The translations under genes were made by a program, and so were the position numbers. The notes under the pieces are model-generated. The model did not search any database and had not been told where the DNA came from. It worked only from the letters and a program-made list of their open reading frames with translations. Positions 14,336-27,093 of a stretch of DNA of 32,537 bases are shown one piece after another. Numbering within the stretch: position 1 is the stretch's first letter; every line of letters starts with the position of its first letter. The DNA comes from Ramlibacter sp. (GTDB taxonomy: Bacteria; Pseudomonadota; Gammaproteobacteria; Burkholderiales; Burkholderiaceae_C), in the NCBI RefSeq assembly GCF_028291745.1, contig NZ_JAQGNQ010000011.1:1-32537 (forward strand), read 5' to 3'.

Positions 14336-16270
14336 TCAGCGGCGCGGGGTCGTCGGCACCGGTCCGGCCCGGCCACGGGCCTCGTTCAGCAGCGCCACCA
14401 GCGCATCGAGCTCCACGGGTTTGGTGAGGTGGGCATCGAAGCCCGCGGCCCGGGTGCGGCGCTTGTCCTCCTCGTTGCCGAAGCCGGTCATCGCCACGAG
14501 GTAGGGTGCGGGCACCAGGTGCTGGTCGCTCAGGCCGCGCCGCGCCTGGAAGCCGTCCATGCCCGGCATGGCGAGATCCAGCAGGATCATGTGCGGGCGA
14601 AAGCGCGTCGCCATCGCGATGCCGCTCTCGCCGTTGTACGCGGTCTCCACCACGTTGCCCAGCAAGCGCAGCACGTCGGTGGCACTGTCGGCGGAGTCGC
14701 GGTTGTCGTCGATCACCAGCACCCGCAGGCCGCCCGCGATTTCGCCGCGCGCCTCGCTCTCCTCGATCGGGGCTGCCGGCGTGGCGCGCGGCAGCCGCAC
14801 GGTGAAGGTGCTGCCCTGGTCCAGGCCGGCGCTGCAGGCATCGATGCTGCCGCCATGCAGTTCCACCAGCGAGCGCGCCAGCGTGAGGCCGATGCCCAGG
14901 CCGCTCTCGGCGGCCGCCGAGGTGCCGCCCTCGGCCTGCATGAACAGCTGGAAGATCGCCTGCAAGTGCTCCGGTGCAATGCCGCGCCCGTTGTCCTGCA
15001 CCACCAGGTGGGCGAAGTTGTCGTTGCCCTCGATGCGCAGATCGATGCGGCCGCCGTCGGGGGTGTACTTGGCGGCGTTCACCAGCAGGTTCTGCAGCAC
15101 CTGCGTGAGGCGGGTGGAATCGCCCTGCACGTACACGGGCTCGTCCGGCTGCTGCACGGTCAGCGTATGGCGCCGCGTCGCCACCAGCGGCCGCACCGCC
15201 TCGACGCTGCGCGCCGCGATGTCCGACAGGCGCAGCAGCTCCTTGCGCAAGGTGATCTTGCCGGTGGTGAGGCGACCCACATCGAGCAGGTCGTCCACCA
15301 GCCGGGTCACGTGCGTGAGCTGCCGGTCGATCACGTCGCGGCAATTGCGCAGCACCGGGCTGGAGAGCGTCTCCAGCTGCATGATCGTGACGGCATTGCG
15401 GATCGGTGCCAGCGGATTGCGCAGTTCGTGCGCCAGCGTGGCGAGGAATTCGTTCATGCGCCGGCTGGTGCCTTCGAGTTCCTCGAGCCGGCGGCGATCG
15501 CTCATGTCGCGCGTGATCTTGGCGAAGCCACGCAGGTCGCCGCCGGGGCCGTACACCGCGGTGACGACGACGTTGGCCCAGAACAGCTTGCCGTCCTTGC
15601 GCATGCGCCAGCCTTCCTCCTCGACCCGCCCGTGCTCGCGCGCGGCCTGCAGTTCGAGCTCGGGCTTGCGCTGCTCGCGCGCTTCGGGCGGGTAGAGGAC
15701 GCTGAAGTTTCGGCCGATGATCTCGTCCGCGCTGTAGCCATTGATGGCTTGCGCACCGAGGTTCCAGCTCTGGACGATCCCCTGCGGGTCGAGCATGGAG
15801 ATGGCGTAGTCGCGCACGCTGTCGACGAGCAGCCGGAAGCGCTCCTCGCTGACGCGCAGTTCTTCCTCGTGCAGGCGCCGCTCGGTGAGGTCGCGGGTGA
15901 TCTTGGCAAAGCCGCTCAGCTCGCCCATCGGCCCGTAGAGCGCCGTGATCACCACATTGGCCCAGAAGCGGGTGCCGTCCTTGCGCACGCGCCAGCCCTC
16001 GTCCTCGAAGCGGCCACGCGCCTTGGCCAGGCGCAATTCTTCCTGTGGCCAGCCGGAGGCAACCGCGTCCGGCGGATAGAAGATGGAGAAGTGCTGCCCG
16101 AGGATCTCGTCGCGCCGCCAGCCCTTGAGCTTCTGGGCACCACTGTTCCACGACATGATGTGCCCCTCGGGGTCCAGCATGAAGATGCCGTAGTCGGTGA
16201 CCGCCTCGATGAGGAGCTGCAGCCGCTGCTCGATGCTGTCTTCCTGGGTCTGCGCGACAGTGGAGTTCAT
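14336..16270 (-). CDS. double-PAS hybrid histidine kinase with receiver
   Basis: A 644-residue kinase with no transmembrane segment, so probably cytoplasmic. Two PAS/PAC units lie in tandem (about 15-130 and 137-255). They are clear duplicates: DYGIFMLDPEGHIMSWNSGA against DYAISMLDPQGIVQSWNLGA, and FWANVVITALYGP against FWANVVVTAVYGP. HisKA has H281 in LAHELRNPLAPIRNA. HATPase_c has NLLVNAAKYTPDGG and GLGIGLTLARSL. The C-terminal receiver has D565 in MILLDLAMPGMDG. Start at 16270 (MNSTVAQTQ) is preferred to an upstream GTG/TTG-type extension because the PAS domain follows at once. Its kinase-receiver part is strikingly like that of the CHASE8 kinase two genes downstream. It precedes the TonB gene by 100 bases on the same strand and may belong to the same transcript. 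It has no Hpt or output domain. Confidence 0.93.
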   Translation of the reverse strand: MNSTVAQTQEDSIEQRLQLLIEAVTDYGIFMLDPEGHIMSWNSGAQKLKGWRRDEILGQHFSIFYPPDAVASGWPQEELRLAKARGRFEDEGWRVRKDGTRFWANVVITALYGPMGELSGFAKITRDLTERRLHEEELRVSEERFRLLVDSVRDYAISMLDPQGIVQSWNLGAQAINGYSADEIIGRNFSVLYPPEAREQRKPELELQAAREHGRVEEEGWRMRKDGKLFWANVVVTAVYGPGGDLRGFAKITRDMSDRRRLEELEGTSRRMNEFLATLAHELRNPLAPIRNAVTIMQLETLSSPVLRNCRDVIDRQLTHVTRLVDDLLDVGRLTTGKITLRKELLRLSDIAARSVEAVRPLVATRRHTLTVQQPDEPVYVQGDSTRLTQVLQNLLVNAAKYTPDGGRIDLRIEGNDNFAHLVVQDNGRGIAPEHLQAIFQLFMQAEGGTSAAAESGLGIGLTLARSLVELHGGSIDACSAGLDQGSTFTVRLPRATPAAPIEESEARGEIAGGLRVLVIDDNRDSADSATDVLRLLGNVVETAYNGESGIAMATRFRPHMILLDLAMPGMDGFQARRGLSDQHLVPAPYLVAMTGFGNEEDKRRTRAAGFDAHLTKPVELDALVALLNEARGRAGPVPTTPRR

Positions 16271-16395
16271 GGGAAGGCCGATTATCCGGAATGAGGAGCG
16301 GGTCAGCGCCAATCAGCGCACGCAAACGCGGTCTCGTCCTACGGAGCCGCCGCAGATTTTTGTCATGACGACCCGCCTGTCGATCTACAGCAGAC

Positions 16396-19620
<3,225 letters not shown>

Positions 19621-19678
19621 TCGGCGGGAGCGTTCTGGGGGGCATGATAGTGGCCGCGCCGAAAACTAGAATCGGGGG

Positions 19679-20503
19679 ATGACCTTCATCGAGATGCTGC
19701 AGGGCGCGCAGCAACGCCATCGCTCCATGTTGTGCGTGGGCCTGGACCCGGAGCCGACGCGCTTTCCCGCGGGGCTCAAGGGCGACGCCGGCCGCATCTT
19801 CGACTTCTGCGCCCGCATCGTCGATGCCACCGGCGACCTCGTCATCGCCTTCAAGCCGCAGATCGCGTACTTCGCGGCGCATCGGGCGGAGGCGCAGCTG
19901 GAGCAGCTGATGCGGCATATGCGCGCCAGCTTCCCGCACGTGCCGGTGATCCTCGATGCCAAGCGCGGCGACATCGGCTCGACCGCGGAGCAGTACGCGC
20001 GCGAAGCCTTCGAACGCTACGACGCGGATGCGGTGACGCTGTCGCCCTTCATGGGCTTCGACTCGGTGCAGCCTTACCTGAAGTACCCGGAGAAGGGCGC
20101 CTTCCTGTTGTGCCGCACCTCCAACCCCGGCGGCGACGACCTGCAGAACCAGCGGCTCGCGTCGGTGGCCGGGCAGCCGCTGCTGTACGAGCACGTGGCG
20201 CGCCTCGCGCAGGGCCCATGGAACCTGAACGGGCAGCTCGGTCTGGTTGTGGGCGCAACCTATCCGGTGGAGATCGAGCGCGTGCGTGCGCTGGCGCCCA
20301 CCTTGCCGCTGCTGATCCCGGGCGTCGGAGCGCAGGGCGGCGATGCGGTGGCAACGGTGAAGGCGGGCTGGCGCGCGGACGCGCCCATCGTGGTCAATTC
20401 CTCGCGGGCGATTCTCTATGCATCGAGCGGGGAAGACTTTGCCGAAGCGGCGCGGCGCGAGGCCACGCGCACGCGCGATCTGCTGCAGGCCGCGCGGGCG
20501 TGA
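19679..20503 (+). CDS. pyrF: orotidine-5'-phosphate decarboxylase
   Basis: Cytoplasmic enzyme of the last step of de novo UMP synthesis: OMP to UMP plus CO2. The 274-residue length and [14 protein letters not shown] opening place it in the longer (type 2) PyrF subfamily found in Burkholderiales, unlike the short E. coli form. The catalytic D-x-K-x-x-D tetrad region is [18 protein letters not shown], with D93, K95 and D98; FKPQIAYF carries the preceding active-site lysine. The phosphate-binding end is [12 protein letters not shown] and [15 protein letters not shown] at 19679 follows GGGGG directly. Divergent from the large hybrid kinase and with no other pyrimidine gene near, it is probably transcribed alone. 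Confidence 0.96.
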   Translation: MTFIEMLQGAQQRHRSMLCVGLDPEPTRFPAGLKGDAGRIFDFCARIVDATGDLVIAFKPQIAYFAAHRAEAQLEQLMRHMRASFPHVPVILDAKRGDIGSTAEQYAREAFERYDADAVTLSPFMGFDSVQPYLKYPEKGAFLLCRTSNPGGDDLQNQRLASVAGQPLLYEHVARLAQGPWNLNGQLGLVVGATYPVEIERVRALAPTLPLLIPGVGAQGGDAVATVKAGWRADAPIVVNSSRAILYASSGEDFAEAARREATRTRDLLQAARA

Positions 20504-20506
20504 CCA

Positions 20507-20534
20507 GGTGGGCCGGCCGCCAGGCCGTCCCACC
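20507..20534 (+). terminator. possible stem-loop terminator after pyrF
   Basis: Twelve-base arms with one mismatch (GGTGGGCCGGCC at 20507-20518, GGCCGTCCCACC at 20523-20534) and a GCCA loop lie 4 bases after the pyrF stop. No T-run follows, so intrinsic termination is uncertain. The rest of the gap to 20665 shows only GC-rich sequence without a gene. Confidence 0.4.
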
Positions 20535-20665
20535 CCGTCACCTCAAAAGCGCCGCGACCGCCCCCGCACCAGCGCCGCCCGGGCTCTGCTGCAGGCGCCG
20601 GCGGATATCCCCGCAGGCCGGCCCAGCGCCGGCGCGCCATGGTCAGCGCCGCCGCGCATGCCGGG

Positions 20666-23554
<2,889 letters not shown>

Positions 23555-23587
23555 GGTGGGCGCGTAAAGGGTAAACCCGAAATCATA

Positions 23588-23633
23588 GGCTGACCGGGGC
23601 GGTGATGCAGATCACTGGAATGCCAGGTCAGCC
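23588..23633. promoter_or_regulatory. FNR/CRP-like palindrome nested in a longer inverted repeat
   Basis: The inner element GTGAT-GCAG-ATCAC (23602-23615) is a perfect palindrome matching the half-site geometry of CRP/FNR-family operators (GTGA-N6-TCAC). It is enclosed by a perfect 8-base inverted repeat, GGCTGACC (23588-23595) and GGTCAGCC (23626-23633). It lies between uvrA and the secreted-protein gene, 113 bases before the latter's ATG and about 48 bases before the uvrA start. Which gene it controls, and by which factor, is not shown by the sequence. Confidence 0.5.
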
Positions 23634-23728
23634 GCGTCGGGGGGTAAGGGGCTGCACACATTTGTATCGCCACGGAATGCATCGCTGAGGCAGAGCGTTC
23701 ATGCGAGGCACACCCAAGGAGGCAAACC

Positions 23729-24232
23729 ATGACCCGTTCCCCCACCTTCCAGCGTCGCCATGTCTACGGCGCCGTTGCCGCCGGCGCACTCGCGCTGGCC
23801 GCATTGGTGCCCATTACTGCGGATGCCGCCCAGGCGATGCTGCGCTTCGACGGCGGCATCGGCGAGACACCGGTCTCGACCGTCGCCACTGCCAACGTCG
23901 TCAACGGGATTCTGCCCGGCGGCCAGCCCTGGGTGATTTCCACGCTGCACGCGTCCGTGGACGAGAACGGCCAGATCCGGGTCAACGGCCGCGGGCTGCT
24001 GCTGGCCGGTGGCAACGGCATCGGCACCAACGCCGGACAAAGCGTGAAGGCCATCGTCTTTTGCAATGGGGTGCGCAGCGAGACTGCCGCCGCTGGCGTT
24101 CCGCTCGAGCCCGACGGCGATTTCCGCATCGAGGACCAGCTCGTACCCACGCCAGCGGGGCCCTGCGCCACGGCTACGCTGTTGATTACCAACCTGGCCA
24201 ACCGCTGGTTCGCAGCCGGCATTCCCAAGTAA
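23729..24232 (+). CDS. small secreted protein of unknown function
   Basis: A 167-residue protein with a strong Shine-Dalgarno sequence (AAGGAGG at 23716-23722). The signal peptide has RRHVYGAVAAGALALAALVP and likely cleavage near ADAAQA. The twin arginine lacks the rest of a Tat motif, so Sec export is more likely. The mature part is about 130 residues and Gly/Asn/Val-rich, with two cysteines (in VFCNGVR and GPCATATLL) that could form one disulfide in the periplasm. It ends in TNLANRWFAAGIPK. I do not recognise the family. It sits alone between uvrA and the MFS gene with its own ribosome-binding site and a possible CRP/FNR-type operator upstream. A GC-rich imperfect hairpin without a T-run follows the stop (about 24237-24262). 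Confidence 0.8.
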   Translation: MTRSPTFQRRHVYGAVAAGALALAALVPITADAAQAMLRFDGGIGETPVSTVATANVVNGILPGGQPWVISTLHASVDENGQIRVNGRGLLLAGGNGIGTNAGQSVKAIVFCNGVRSETAAAGVPLEPDGDFRIEDQLVPTPAGPCATATLLITNLANRWFAAGIPK

Positions 24233-24337
24233 GAAGCGGGGCAGCGGGGGAGCGCCGCCCCGGGCGCGGCGCATGCGGGACAATCCTGCTTTTTGCCGGG
24301 CGGCTGTGCCGCCTGGCTTCAGCAGCTTTCCCCATCC

Positions 24338-25585
24338 GTGAACCCATCTCCCGCAGCCGCCGGCTCCAGCCAGATGACGCCGGCCGAGCGCCGCGCCAGC
24401 GGCTCGCTCGCGCTCATCTTCGCCGCCCGCATGCTGGGGCTCTTCCTGGTGTTGCCGGTCTTCGCCCTGGAGGCAGCACGCTACCCCGGCGGCAGTGACC
24501 CGGCCTGGGTCGGCATGGCCATGGGCATCTACGGCCTCACCCAGGGCCTGCTGCAGATCCCCTACGGCTTGGCGTCGGACCGCTTCGGACGCAAGCGGGT
24601 GATCGTCCTCGGGCTGCTGGTGTTCGCGGCCGGCAGTTTCCTGGCGGCTGCGGCGCCCTCGCTGATCTGGCTGGTGGCGGGTCGCGCCCTGCAAGGCGCA
24701 GGTGCGGTCTCGGCGGCCGTCACTGCCTTGCTCGCCGACCAGACGCGCGACAGCGTGCGCACCAAGGCCATGGCGCTGATCGGCGCCAGCATCGGCCTGA
24801 TGTTCGCCGTGTCGCTGGTCATCGCCCCGGTGCTGGCGGCGCACATCGGCCTGCGCGGCCTGTTCACGGTGACCGGACTGCTGGCGCTGGGCTGCATTGC
24901 CGTCGTGCTGTGGTGGACCCCGCCTGCGCCCGCGCAGAAGAACAGCGGCCCGCGCGGCAGCCTGGCCGAGGTGCTCAATCACGCGCCTCTGCTGCGGCTG
25001 GACGTCGGCGTGTTCGTGCTGCACGCGGTGCAGCTCTCCATGTGGGTCGCGCTGCCGGCACTGCTGGTGCAGTCCGGCTTGTCCAAGGACCGGCACTGGC
25101 AGGTCTACCTGCCCGCCGTGGTGGCCTCCGTGATCGTCATGGGCGGCATGTTCGCGCTGGAGCGGCGCGGCTACCTGCGTGCGGTTTTCCTGAGCGCGAT
25201 CGGGATCGTGCTGCTGGTGCAACTCGGCTTGCTGGCAGCGTCCTTCCATCCCGGCCTGCCGGTGCTGGGTGTCCTGCTGTTCTTCTTTTTCTGCGGCTTC
25301 AACATCCTGGAAGCCACCCAGCCCAGCCTGGCCTCGCGGCTGGCGCCGGCGCACTCGCGCGGAGCCGCGCTCGGGGTGTACAACACCCTGCAATCCCTGG
25401 GACTTTTTGCCGGCGGCGCGGTCGGCGGTGCGCTCGCCAAGAACGTTGGCTGGGCAGGCCTGTTCGGAGTCAACGCCGTTCTCCTGCTCGTGTGGCTGGT
25501 CGCCGCCTGGCCCATGCGGGCCCCACGGGCGCGGCATTCGGCAGAGGAACTGCTGGCTGACGAAGCGCGAGCCGCGCAGGGATAA
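24338..25585 (+). CDS. MFS transporter (uvrA-ssb neighbour)
   Basis: Inner-membrane major facilitator of about 415 residues with about 12 hydrophobic helices. The N-terminus RRASGSLALIFAARMLGLFL and the cytoplasmic loop YGLASDRFGRKRVIVLG (MFS motif A) mark it as a drug/metabolite-proton antiporter type; VAGRALQGAGAVSAAVTALL is the motif-C-like helix. The GTG at 24338 (VNPSPAAAGSS) is chosen; an ATG at 24374 (MTPAERRAS) is a good alternative and neither has a clear Shine-Dalgarno sequence. In Burkholderiales this transporter commonly lies between uvrA and ssb. The substrate is unknown. The ssb start is 24 bases downstream, so cotranscription is likely. Confidence 0.9.
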   Translation: MNPSPAAAGSSQMTPAERRASGSLALIFAARMLGLFLVLPVFALEAARYPGGSDPAWVGMAMGIYGLTQGLLQIPYGLASDRFGRKRVIVLGLLVFAAGSFLAAAAPSLIWLVAGRALQGAGAVSAAVTALLADQTRDSVRTKAMALIGASIGLMFAVSLVIAPVLAAHIGLRGLFTVTGLLALGCIAVVLWWTPPAPAQKNSGPRGSLAEVLNHAPLLRLDVGVFVLHAVQLSMWVALPALLVQSGLSKDRHWQVYLPAVVASVIVMGGMFALERRGYLRAVFLSAIGIVLLVQLGLLAASFHPGLPVLGVLLFFFFCGFNILEATQPSLASRLAPAHSRGAALGVYNTLQSLGLFAGGAVGGALAKNVGWAGLFGVNAVLLLVWLVAAWPMRAPRARHSAEELLADEARAAQG

Positions 25586-25609
25586 TCGATCCAACTTCAG
25601 AGGAATCGC

Positions 25610-26104
25610 ATGGCATCCGTCAACAAAGTCATCATCGTCGGCAACCTCGGACGCGATCCCGAGATGCGCTCGTTTCCCAGCGGCGACCGCGTGGCCAACG
25701 TCACCATCGCCACCACGGACCGCTGGAAGGACAAGACCTCCGGCGAGATGAAGGAAGCGACCGAGTGGCACCGTGTGGTGTTCAACGGCCGCCTGGCCGA
25801 GATCGCCGGCGAGTACCTGCGCAAGGGCTCGCAGGTGTATGTCGAAGGCAGCCTGCGCACCCGCAAGTGGACCGACAAGGACGGCGTCGAGAAGTTCACC
25901 ACCGAAATCCGCGCCGACGAAATGAAGATGCTGGGCAAGCGCGAGGGCATGGGCAACCCGGCCGGCGAGGACGATGGCGGCTACGACAGCGCCCCGCGCC
26001 GTGCGGCGCCGCCGAGCCGACCGCCCGCTCCGGCAACTTCGCGCCCCGCCCCATCGAAGCCGGCCAGCGGCTTCGACGACATGGACGACGACATCCCGTT
26101 CTGA
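25610..26104 (+). CDS. ssb: single-stranded DNA-binding protein
   Basis: Homotetrameric ssDNA-binding protein for replication, repair and recombination. Of 164 residues, about 1-110 form the OB fold ([60 protein letters not shown]). A flexible Pro/Ala/Ser-rich linker follows, then the acidic tip DDMDDDIPF that binds partner proteins. AGAGGA lies upstream of the ATG at 25610. Close spacing to the MFS gene and the terminator at 26154-26191 mark the end of this transcript. Confidence 0.98.
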   Translation: MASVNKVIIVGNLGRDPEMRSFPSGDRVANVTIATTDRWKDKTSGEMKEATEWHRVVFNGRLAEIAGEYLRKGSQVYVEGSLRTRKWTDKDGVEKFTTEIRADEMKMLGKREGMGNPAGEDDGGYDSAPRRAAPPSRPPAPATSRPAPSKPASGFDDMDDDIPF

Positions 26105-26153
26105 GTCACTGACCGTACCGCGGCGGCGCGCCGCCGCTGTCCAGGCCACCCCA

Positions 26154-26191
26154 GGCCCGCACGCTCGCAAGAGCTGCGGGCCTTTTCTTTT
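26154..26191 (+). terminator. rho-independent terminator after ssb
   Basis: Stem GGCCCGCA (26154-26161) with TGCGGGCC (26175-26182), continued by GCTC/GAGC around a GCAA loop with a single unpaired C, followed by TTTTCTTTT (26183-26191). It is a textbook plus-strand intrinsic terminator 50 bases after the ssb stop. A perfect 18-base GC palindrome (26120-26137) precedes it without a T-run. Confidence 0.92.
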
Positions 26192-26527
26192 GCCTCGCAC
26201 GCCGCTGAGGGCAATCTCCATGCCTGCTTTTGCGAAGCTGACGCCGCCGTCCCCTTTTTTCGACGGACGGACGGTCGTTTCAGGACCCTTAAGGGGATTC
26301 CTTAGTCCTTCCTGACCCTGCGGCTGGCAGTTTTGTAATGTCTGCTTACATTCTGCCGGTCCGTAGAACATGGGCTGACCACCTTCCTAGGTGATTTGCC
26401 GACCGGCTCGGGGAATTTCCCCCAGCCCGTCTCTCCCAGGTTCGCGGCCAGAACCACGGCCAGACCACGCAGCGTCTTCCGTGGCGCCCACCGGGCCCGC
26501 ATGCCCCCTGTCCGTGAAACCGAGTCA
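26192..26527 (+). promoter_or_regulatory. 336-bp palindrome-rich leader of the surface-protein locus
   Basis: No gene is supported here. It holds a perfect 10-base palindrome CCCTTAAGGG (26286-26295). It also holds a nested dyad: GGCAG (26326-26330) with CTGCC (26353-26357) around TGTAA-N7-TTACA (26334-26350). A small hairpin CACCT/AGGTG lies at 26380-26393. The nested dyad is the best operator candidate, about 180-200 bases before the first gene. No convincing -35/-10 pair was found. The AT content around 26330-26352 is higher than in the flanks. The region separates the terminated ssb transcript from the secreted-protein genes, so their promoter must lie here. Confidence 0.5.
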
Positions 26528-27037
26528 ATGCTCATGAAAACACTGCTGAATTCCTGCCTCCTGGCTGCCGGGCTGCTCCTGGCGCAGGCGGCACTTGCCC
26601 AGACCCCCGCGGTGACCTCGAAACTCGTGGCCCAACGCGTCGACGTGGTCGGCGGCAAGTCCGTGCTGGCTACCGCCGAAGCCGGCAAGCCGGGTGACCT
26701 GGTCGAGTACAGCGGGCTGTACCACAACGTCGGCGCCAAGGGCGTCGAGAAGCTGGTCGCCACGATTCCGGTGCCCGTGGGCACCACCTTCGTTGCCGGC
26801 AGCACCGCGCCCGCCCGCGCGCAGGCGTCGATCGACGGCCTGCATTTCGGCCCCTTGCCGCTCACCCGCAGCGTCCGCCAGCCTGACGGCACCGTGCGCG
26901 ACGAGGCGGTGCCGCTGGCCGACTACCGCTATGTCCGCTGGGAGCTCGGCACGCTGCTGCCCGGCGCCGATGCGGTCGTGAAGCTCCGCGTCCAGATCGA
27001 TTCCACCGTGGCCGCGGCAGCGACCACCCGTCCTTGA
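26528..27037 (+). CDS. secreted single-domain DUF11-like protein
   Basis: A 169-residue exported protein. ATG at 26528 (MLMKTLL); a second ATG at 26534 is equally possible, and neither has a strong Shine-Dalgarno sequence. The signal peptide LLNSCLLAAGLLLAQAALA probably ends before QTPAVTSK. The remaining about 145 residues form one beta-sandwich-like unit resembling the DUF11/conserved-repeat domain: GDLVEYSGLYHNVGAKGVEK, then IPVPVGTTFVAGSTAPA, the usual phrase for pre-adhesin repeat domains, and a closing YRYVRWELGTLLPGADAVVK. It stands first in a row of three secreted DUF11-type proteins; 56 bases separate it from the next, including a weak hairpin AAACGG/CCGTTT (27041-27061). It may be a periplasmic or surface accessory to the larger proteins. 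The function is unknown. Confidence 0.82.
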   Translation: MLMKTLLNSCLLAAGLLLAQAALAQTPAVTSKLVAQRVDVVGGKSVLATAEAGKPGDLVEYSGLYHNVGAKGVEKLVATIPVPVGTTFVAGSTAPARAQASIDGLHFGPLPLTRSVRQPDGTVRDEAVPLADYRYVRWELGTLLPGADAVVKLRVQIDSTVAAAATTRP

Positions 27038-27093
27038 ACCAAACGGCGCAAGCGTCCGTTTCACCGCGTCCATAACCAGAAAGAGGGAACTCC

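Noticed and set aside
23555..23728. LexA (SOS) box upstream of uvrA
   Set aside because: No CTGT-N8-ACAG match could be found by eye in the gap.
26120..26137. Perfect 18-base GC-only palindrome after ssb as a separate terminator or operator
   Set aside because: Only G and C, no T-run, directly before a much better terminator; probably chance or part of the same 3' structure.
23699..26371. An 890-codon minus-strand frame spanning the secreted protein, MFS and ssb genes
   Set aside because: It crosses three well-supported plus-strand genes and the ssb terminator and is His/Gln-rich shadow sequence.
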